From positions 55,840,501 through 55,904,500 of the forward strand of contig JAZBRS010000026.1 in the NCBI GenBank assembly GCA_037176725.1: a stretch of DNA of 64,000 nt, read 5' to 3'. The notes below the pieces were generated by a model that ran no database searches, had not been told where the DNA came from, and saw only the letters and a program-made list of their open reading frames with translations. The DNA comes from Posidonia oceanica. Lineage: Eukaryota > Streptophyta > Magnoliopsida > Alismatales > Posidoniaceae. The position numbers were made by a program, and so were the translations under genes. Each line of letters opens with the position of its first letter. The first letter of the stretch is position 1. This document shows positions 57,261 to 64,000 of the stretch, one piece after another.

Positions 57261-57825
57261 CCGGTGAGAGCTAGAGGTTGCTGTTGGTGTGAGTCATTTA
57301 CTTGGCAGATGCACCAAAATTCGTGACTCATTGTCGTGATGCAAATGCAAATTTAGATGCCTGTGCAAATGCTTACGCTAATGTGATGCTTACACTAACG
57401 CTCGTTGCGCCGTACTCCACTAGGGGAAAAGCAGGTGATGCATGCACGCGATTTGGTGGAAAATGCAATGCAGCTCGCCGGACCGCACTTAAGGGAAAGC
57501 CGTACGATTAAAGTGCACTGGGCCAAATTAGCTTCAGCGTGGGGGTGCCGTTCACTGGGAACTCCCGAGGCGAAGGTGATGCAAGTGTAACAAGATGTTG
57601 TGGGTGTGCATGTGGTGGCAGACGCATAATGCCAAGGAAGCGATCCTGGGCCGTGCACTACTGCGGGTGTCATCTAAAGCAGGCTGGTTGCAAGGAAGCT
57701 GCGATTGCTGAAGATACCACTTTAAATAATGCGCGAACCAGGGGCTCGATTCCTGGGTATGCCGTGTCCGGGAAAGCGGAGTGTGGAGATTGGTGTGATG
57801 ACTACAGGGAGTAGCAGCGCAATGA
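57261..57825 (-). other. E interior with one tRNA T-arm-like module
   Basis: Collinear with 15420-15980 of B1. The module at about 57620-57770 ends GGGCTCGATTCC. No gene is seen. Confidence 0.6.
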
Positions 57826-58392
57826 GAATGCAATGTAATGCGATGTTATGTAGTGAAATGCAATGCGATGTATGCGATGAAATGCAATGCGATGTATGCA
57901 ATGCATAGCAATGTAATGTATGCAATGTAATGTAGTGCGATGTATGCAACGGAATGAAATGCGATGTATGCAATGTATGCAATGGAATGCAATGCGATGT
58001 ATGCAAAGTAATGCAATGCGATGTATGCAATGTATGCAATGGAATGCAATGTGATGCATGCAATGTAATGTAATGCGATGTATGCAATGTAATGTAATGT
58101 ATGCAATGGAATGCAATGCGATGTATGCAATGCAATGAATGTAATGTATGCAATGTATGCAATGGAATGCAATGCGATGTATGCAATGTAATTCAATGTA
58201 TGTAATGGAATGCAATGCGATGTATGCAATGTAATGTAATGCAATGTATGCAATGTAATGTAATGTATGCAATGGAATGCAATGCGATGTATGCAATGCA
58301 ATGAAATGTAATGTATGCAATGTAATGCAATGTATGCAATGGAATGCAATGCGATGTATGCAATGTAATGCAATGTATGCAATGTAATGTGA
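57826..58392. repeat. ATGCA/ATGTA microsatellite
   Basis: About 565 bp of mixed 5-bp words ATGCA, ATGTA, ATGCG and ATGGA. On the minus strand all three frames stay open, giving His/Ile/Leu-rich reading frames that are artefacts of the repeat. Confidence 0.95.
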
Positions 58393-58859
58393 CGTCGGGC
58401 AACAAGTCGGTAGTTAATCCAAACTTGCGCAAAGAGGGGCGCTAGACAAGACTAACGTGCTTGCCGTCTGGGCAGTTAGGGCTGCTAGTCCGAAAAAGAA
58501 CTCCAGACAAGACTATCATGCTTGCCGTCCACGATGCGAGACACTTTAACAGATGTCATCCGGGCAATTGGGGCAGCCAACCTGGGAGGAGATGAGGGTA
58601 AGATACCGAAGGCAGCAAAAAAAGTTGCCCCTGGCATCGAAAAAGGACGCCAGACAGGTTGACGATTGTCGACCGAGCAGTTAGGGCTGCCAGCCCAAAA
58701 AGAAAATGAAAGATACCTCAAGGTGGCAGAAAAGATGCCCTTGGTATCGTTTTACGATACCAAGGGCTAGCAGAAGTGCTCTTGGCATCAAGGAAAGCTA
58801 GACATTGTGACAGTTGTCAGCCGAACAGTTAGGGATGTCAGCCCGAAAGGAAATGAACG
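58393..58859 (-). other. E hairpin units and alternating hairpins
   Basis: Units with GCAGTTAGGGCTGCCAGCCC-type arms. CCCTTGGTATC (58738-58748) faces GATACCAAGGG (58756-58766), a perfect 11-bp stem in which both arms differ from the A1 version. A decayed copy lies at about 58620-58660. Confidence 0.75.
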
Positions 58860-60650
58860 ATGCCGCAAGGCTTTTCCTCAAAGTAAGGAAGCAAGCCGCG
58901 AGGCTCCGAAGAGAAACGCACGCGGGGCCCTTCCTCAAATTAAGGAAGGAAGCTCGCGAGACTCCGAAGAACAAATGCAAGGGGGGCTCTTCCTCAAATT
59001 AATAAAGGAAGCCTACGAGACTCCGAAGAGAAATGCAAGGGGGCTCTTCCTCAAATTAAGGAAGCGAGCAAACAAACAGACGTGACTTCGAAAAGGTACG
59101 TAAAGGCACTCGTCCTCAAATTAAGGAAGCAAGCAGACATGACCCCGAAGGGGCATGTAAGGGGGCTTGTCCTCAAATTAAGGAAACAAGCAAACAAACA
59201 GACGTGACTTTGAAAAGGCACGCAAAGGCGCTCGTCCTCAAATTAAGAAAGCGAGCAGACATGACCTTGAAGGGGCATGTAAGGGGGCTTGTCCTCAAAT
59301 TAAGGAAGCAGGCAAACAAACAAACACGACTTCGAAAAGGCACGCAAAGGCACTCGTCCTCAAATTAAGGAAGCGAGCAGACATGACCCCGAAGGGGCAT
59401 GTAAGGGGGCTTGTCCTCAAATTAAGGATGCAAGCAAACAAACAGACGTGACTTCGAAAAGGCACGCAATGGTGCTCGTTCTCAAATTAAGGAAGCGAGC
59501 AAACAAACAGATGTGACTTCGAAAAGGCACGCAAAGCCGCTCGTCCTCAAATTAAGGAAGCGAGTAAACTAACAGACATGACTTTGAAAAGGCATGCAAA
59601 GGCACTCGTCCTCAAATTAAGGAAGTGAGCAGACAAACAGACGTGACTTCGAAAAGGCACGCAAAGGCAATCGTCCTCAAATTAAGGAAGTGAGCAGACA
59701 AACAGACGTGACTTCGAAAAGGCACGCAAAGGCGCTCGTCCTCAAATTAAGGAAGCGAGTAGACAAACAGACGTGACTTTAAAAAGGCACGCAAAGGCAC
59801 TCGTCCTCAAATTAAGGAATCGAGCAGACATGACTCCGAAGGGGCATGTAAGGGGGCTTGTCCTCAAATTAAGGAAGCAAGCAAACAAATAGATGTTACT
59901 TCGAGAAGGCACGCAAAGGCGCTCGTCCTCAAATTTAGGAAGCGAGCAGACATGACCCTAAAGGGGCATGTAAGGGGGCTTATCCTCAAATTAAGGAAGC
60001 AAGCAAACAAAAAGATGTTACTTCGAGAAGGCACGCAAAGGCGCTCGTCCTCAAATTAAGGAAGCGAGCAGACATGACCCCGAAGGGGCATGCAAGGGGG
60101 CTTGTCCTCAAATTAAGGAAGCAAGCGAACAAACAGACGTGACTTCGAAAAGGCCCGCAAAGGCACTCATCCTCAAATTAATGAAGCGAGCAAACATGAC
60201 CCCGAAGGGGCATGTAAGGGGGCTTGTCCTCAAATTAAGGAAGCAAGCAAACAAACAGATGTGACTTCGAAAAGGCACGCAAAGGCGCTCATCCTCAAAT
60301 TAAGGTAGTGAGCAGACATGACCTCAAAGGGGCATGTAAGGGGGCTTGTCCTCAAATTAAGGAAGCAAGTAAACAAACAGACGTCACTTCGAGAAGGCAC
60401 GCAAAGGCGCTCGTCCTCAAACTAAGGAAGCGAGCAGACATGACCCCGAAGGGGCATGTAAGGTGGCTTGTCCTCAAATTAAGGAAGCAAGCAAACAAAC
60501 AGACGTGACTTCGAGAAGGCACACAAAGGCACTCGTCCTCAAATTAAAGAAGTGAGCAAACAAACAGACGTGACTTCGAAAAGGCACGCAAAGGTGCTCA
60601 TCCTCAAATTAAGGAAGCGAGCAGACATGACCCCGAAGGGGCATGTAATG
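58860..60650. repeat. 122-bp dimeric satellite of E
   Basis: Variant units of about 60 bp fill 58860-59060, then about 13 copies of a 122-bp dimer. Both halves carry TCCTCAAATTAAGGA; one is flanked by CTCG and CGAG, the other by CTTG and CAAG. The second half also has CCCCGAAGGGG. In 59570-59800 only the first half is repeated. Confidence 0.92.
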
Positions 60651-60887
60651 GGAGGGTAATACCATAGAGCAGCAAAAAAGCTGCCCCTGGTATCAGGGAT
60701 GATACCATGGGATAGTCGAAGTACCCTTGGCATCAAAACAGAGACATAGACAAAACTAACGTGCTTGTCAAGCGAGTAGATAGGGTTACCAGCCCGGATG
60801 CATGGAGGATGAATGTAAGTACTCATCGTGCAATATGCAATGCCGGTGGGGGAATGCAATGGGTAGATGCAAAGGAAAATGTGGAGG
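60651..60887 (-). other. E alternating hairpin and unit
   Basis: TGCCCCTGGTATC faces GATACCATGGG at about 60682-60711, followed by one GTTACCAGCCC-type unit. Confidence 0.65.
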
Positions 60888-61297
60888 CCATCGTGATGGG
60901 TGTGCAATGGTCTCAGAGTGGGCATGCACTGTAATGCCATGGAGTGGCAAACAAGGGACATACCGGTCATCACGGACCTCCCAACGCGGTGGGGGGGCCA
61001 AAACTTTTTAAAAAGCACGGAGCCTTTGAGCGCGGTCAGGCAAAAAGTGCTCGTCCTTGACTCCGATTTTCGAAAATCGGAAGAAGGGAAGGTAGATTAG
61101 CATGCATTTACGTTTTTGGTGGCCTTGGATTCAAAGCAGCTAATGCCGAGAGAATGCTTTTGTAATTTCTAACTTGGGGGATTCTCGATCCTCGCGCAAC
61201 GCCATGCCGTGTTGTGGTCGGTGGCTCTCTTTCTCATTCTCAATTCGGGAAGAGCTCTCAGCTTTGCAAAGCATAGCCTTTGGCTGCATGTGGGTAG
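60888..61297 (-). other. Conserved non-coding module (E copy, truncated)
   Basis: Matches 1762-2150 of A1 until the F LTR begins at 61298 within GGCTGCATGTGGGTAG. Confidence 0.7.
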
Positions 61298-61536
61298 TGT
61301 AGACACCCCATTCTGACAGACTGGAAGTTGGTTGTTTTCTCCTACAGGCTCGTGAGGACTCTGGATTGGCATTCCCTTTTCTAACCCATTTTCTAGCCCA
61401 TTTCCAAACCCAAAACCTAGCTTAAAACCTCACCTAAATCCCAAGCCAAAACCTCAAGCCTTTTTACACCTTTTTCCACCTCTTTGGCCCAAGCCCAAGC
61501 CTTGTTGCAGCCTTTTGCCAACTGAGCTCGTTGAAC

Positions 61537-61575
61537 GTTGGAATAGGCAGCGTCCAACGTTGGACGCGTTGGATG
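61537..61575. repeat. Palindrome cassette 1 of LTR F (partial)
   Basis: GTTGGAAT...GCGTCCAACGTTGGACGC, with the final arm decayed. It corresponds to 30354-30411 in C1. Confidence 0.8.
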
Positions 61576-62158
61576 CCCTTTGGTCTTCTGTTGCAGCAGC
61601 GGCTACTCCGCCCCCTTCCGCTCACCACCCATCCACTCCACCGCCTCCCCACACTTACTACCCATCCCATCCTCCACACCACGCCATCCACTACCTTCCA
61701 AGCTTGAGTTACTACCCATCTCTCCTCCATTTCAGCGGATATCCTGATCTCCTTGCCCTCACTGCCGTTTGCCACTCCTATCAGCCGCCATTGCCTTCCC
61801 TACCACCGACTGACATGCCCACACCCCTCCTACCAATCCTCGTGGCCTTCCCACACCTAGAGCACCTGCCATTCGCCTGCAATTCCCCTCTGAGCCGCTG
61901 CAATTTTGGCAGCAAACCCAAGCACCCATTTGATCAAAAACCAGCCAACCACCCTCTTTTGACGGAGAGTACAGAGCAGCCCGACCTTCCTCTTGGCAAT
62001 TCGACCACCTCCAGAGAGAAACCAAAGATCCCTCTCCATCCCAGACCCTTTGCTATTCTCTCCCGTGCCTCCAGCAGCTCGCACGAGCTCGCTGGAGTCA
62101 CCTGGTCATCCACTTCCGTAGCACTGGTGAGGGAGGCCGACACGCCGTTCCAGGCCGC

Positions 62159-62171
62159 GACAAGGTAAGAT
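62159..62171 (+). other. Donor-like splice site, LTR F
   Basis: GACAAG|GTAAGATTT, first intron base 62165, at the end of the C-rich block as in the other LTR families. Confidence 0.5.
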
Positions 62172-62276
62172 TTCTATCCTCGTAGGTCATGCATGCTAGT
62201 GTGTACGTCCCCATGCAACCTTGCATTTTTTTGAATCCTTTTGGCCATGATTCATGGTCGGAATGGAGTTCAGTGT

Positions 62277-63663
62277 GTTGGACGCACCAACTGGTGCGTC
62301 CAACATTGGACGCGGCATAGGCCAGCGTCCAACAGCTCTTGCTTTGCTTTGCTCTTGTTCAGTTGCTTTCCGTGCTTTGCTCTTGCTTTTATTTCTGTAA
62401 CTCCATGCTATGTGCTTCCTTAAGTGTGCTCTGATGTTATACCATGCTTATCAATTTGTTCCATGCTTGTTTGAAGGCTTTTTGCATGCTTATGGTCCAT
62501 CTGCCTTCTGCCTTCATTGGACGCTAGGGTGAGCCACGTCCAACGTTGAACGCTGGTTCACCTAGCGTCCAACGTGTCTGCTTGCTCTGCTTTGCTGCCA
62601 TTCCTATACCATGCATATTTGTGATATTATTTTTTGATCCATGCATGCTTAGAGATGCCTGGCCCCTAAGGCAACCATGCTTAGGTTTGCTAGAATTTCT
62701 CAAGCCATCTATTTCCCTTTGCAAGTTCAAAGCCTATTCTTTCATGCATGCTTCCTCTTTATCTTTCTCTCTTGGTTTAAATGCTTGCCATGCTTGCTGT
62801 GGATGTCTTTTTCTATTATAACATGCCTTTAAAGTATTTGCATGCATCTAGGTGGGGTAGAGCTGAGCTCCCCCTTTAGAATAGGTAAGTCTGCTGGTCT
62901 GGGTCGTTGGACGCCAGAGCCTTCAGCGTCCAACGTTGGACGCTGCTGGCTCTAGCGTCCAACGTCCTGGCTTCTCATGCATTTGTTTAAAGCTTGCATA
63001 CCTCTCTGATCTTGCTTATTTGCTTGCTTCATGTGTTCTTATGTATGTTTAGCTTCAGTAGCAGCTGTTCTTAAGCTTCCATTAATTTATTTGCTTGTTT
63101 ATGCATGCTTTTTGTGTGTTGTGCCTCCCAAAGCGTTGTACGCTGCTGGTGTTGGCGTCCAATGTTGGACGCCGACCTAGCTCGTGTCCAACGCCCTGGT
63201 TGTGCCTCTGGCCTGGCATTTAGCACAGGTAAGGCCTGTTTGATTTTATTTTGCCTCCCATGTTTGCTTGCTTGCTCCATGCTTATCTCCAGTGATCCAA
63301 ATGCATGATCCCAATTCTCCCCTATCACTTGCACGCTCCCTTCTCTCCTCTATCCTCTGTTCTGTGTTGGACGCCAGCCTCTCTGGCGTCTAACGTTGGA
63401 TGCCTAGCCTACAGGCGTCCAACAACCTGCATGCTTTGATCTTGGATTCTGGGATGCTCCTTGTTCTGATTCCCCTTCTAATCTTCTGTTAGGTTAGATT
63501 TGCATGTCTAGCACCCATTTAGTTGCATATTTGCATTTGTTATGCATCCATATAGTTAGAATGCATAGATTTTCAAAACATGCATGCTGTCTGTCTGTAG
63601 TGGGTGTTGGACGTGGGCTCTCCCAGCGTCCAATGTTGGACGCTGGTGTTGCTAGCGTCCAAT
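62277..63663. repeat. Palindrome cassettes 2-7 of LTR F
   Basis: Cassettes of 57-58 bp at 62277-62333, 62516-62573, 62906-62963, 63135-63192, 63366-63423 and 63606-63663. Spacings of 239, 390, 229, 231 and 240 bp match 248, 378, 231, 227 and 245 bp in C1. The first half of the cassette at 62277 has perfect 13-bp arms GTTGGACGCACCA/TGGTGCGTCCAAC. Confidence 0.92.
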
Positions 63664-63769
63664 GTTTGCAGATGGCTGACAGCCGTTTTAAAGCGCAGAT
63701 TTTGTTTCGTTCGCCGTTTCTCGCATTTTATCGCTTCTTTGGTTTGCTGCAACCCCAATGCATGTTGCC

Positions 63770-64000
63770 CACCCCTTTGTTTTGATTTTGCACCTCGCTT
63801 TGCCTCGTTTTTCGCACTTTACCTTGTTTTCCGTGTTTTGCATCGCTTTTCCGCTCCTTCGCATGATTTTCTGCACCCCATCGCATTGCTTTCTGCCCTC
63901 TGCATTGCTTCCCACGCCTCGCATGGTTTTCCGCACCTGCTTTGCTTTATCGCTTGCATGTCACCTGCATTGCTTGGTTTTCCCGTAGTTTTGCTCTCTC
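63770..64000 (+). repeat. Relative of the 30-bp minisatellite, LTR F
   Basis: Imperfect units with TCGCACTTT, TTTGCATCGC and TTTTCCGC words, the complement of the GCAAAACGGTGC-type repeat seen in the minus-oriented LTRs A and B. It continues past the window. Confidence 0.65.

Larger units (their letters stand above)
53589..61297 (-). mobile_element. Element E: family-B-like element, interrupted by F
   Basis: Minus-strand element with a 3' LTR (53589-57188) lacking about 20 terminal bases, a PPT and 4.1 kb of interior up to the F insertion. No gag is reached within the window. Confidence 0.8.
61298..64000 (+). repeat. LTR of element F (family C), runs off the window
   Basis: Opens TGTAGACACCCC at 61298 inside the conserved module of E; GGTAG (61293-61297) is the expected target duplication. 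It is family C by seven palindrome cassettes collinear with those of C1. A C-rich block (61500-62165) with a 217-codon open stretch ends inside donor-like AAG|GTAAGA (62165). From 63770 a relative of the 30-bp repeat begins. Whether F is a whole element or a solo LTR cannot be told here. Confidence 0.85.

Noticed and set aside
57722..58432. Long overlapping minus-strand frames of His/Ile/Leu-rich protein
   Set aside because: All three frames are open because the 5-bp words ATGCA/ATGTA give no stops on that strand; this is the microsatellite itself.
61515..62168. 217-codon frame in LTR F and 193-codon frame in LTR D (39343-39924), both ending inside a donor-like site as AGG TAA
   Set aside because: The two are not alike, the matching C1 LTR does not keep the F frame, and splicing to the pre-gag exon (GTAGG) would give a stop at once. 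C-rich composition explains the open frames.

Overview
This window is nuclear DNA of a seed plant, probably a flowering plant, from a repeat-dense (heterochromatin-like) region. I see no convincing host gene, no rRNA or intact tRNA gene, and no prokaryotic or organellar signature. The whole 64 kb can be read as a nest of very large LTR retrotransposons of the Ty3/gypsy Tat/Ogre type. The grounds are an 18-nt primer binding site beginning TGGCGACTC, purine-rich tracts next to LTRs that open TGTNGACACCCC, and Tat-type gag and integrase remnants. I cannot name the species.

Layout, left to right. Element A1 (minus strand): end of its 3' LTR 1-53, interior 54-7161, 5' LTR 7162-11225. A1 sits inside the 3' LTR of B1 (minus): remaining 3' LTR 11226-15344, interior 15345-23132, 5' LTR 23133-27945. 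B1 sits inside the 3' LTR of C1 (minus): LTR remainder 27946-30632, interior 30633-38999. C1 alone carries pol sequence, an integrase 3' half cut at 39000 by element D. D (plus): 5' LTR 39000-41474, leader split by a 5.8-kb solo LTR of family A (A2, 42044-47816, 5-bp target duplication CCTTC), gag, then a 3' region ending abruptly at about 53588. There it meets, tail to tail, the 3' LTR of E (minus, family B-like, 53589-57188) and E's interior (57189-61297). E is interrupted at 61298 by F (plus), a family-C LTR that runs off the window.

A1, B1 and D share one body plan although their LTRs differ: PBS, leader of about 1.3 kb, a gag of about 714 codons, no protease, RT, RNase H or integrase, then about 3 kb of hairpin-rich repeats and a conserved 1.1-kb non-coding module. 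The first 1.6 to 3.7 kb before the 3' LTR holds more repeats and a polypurine tract inside an inverted repeat. They look like gag-only, non-autonomous elements that would need polymerase from a C1-like relative. All gag and pol frames are now broken, mostly by CAG-to-TAG changes.

Features beyond a routine annotation: (i) a conserved branch point and 3' splice site before gag, paired with donor-like sites in every LTR, so that splicing would remove the PBS; (ii) seven 58-bp double-palindrome cassettes at conserved spacing in both family-C LTRs; (iii) several hairpin families whose arms change together between copies (PPT hairpin, four-segment hairpin, GATAAG-type arrays); (iv) a duplicated PBS in B1 and D. 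All coordinates come from reading by eye; ends of repeats are good to a few to tens of bases.
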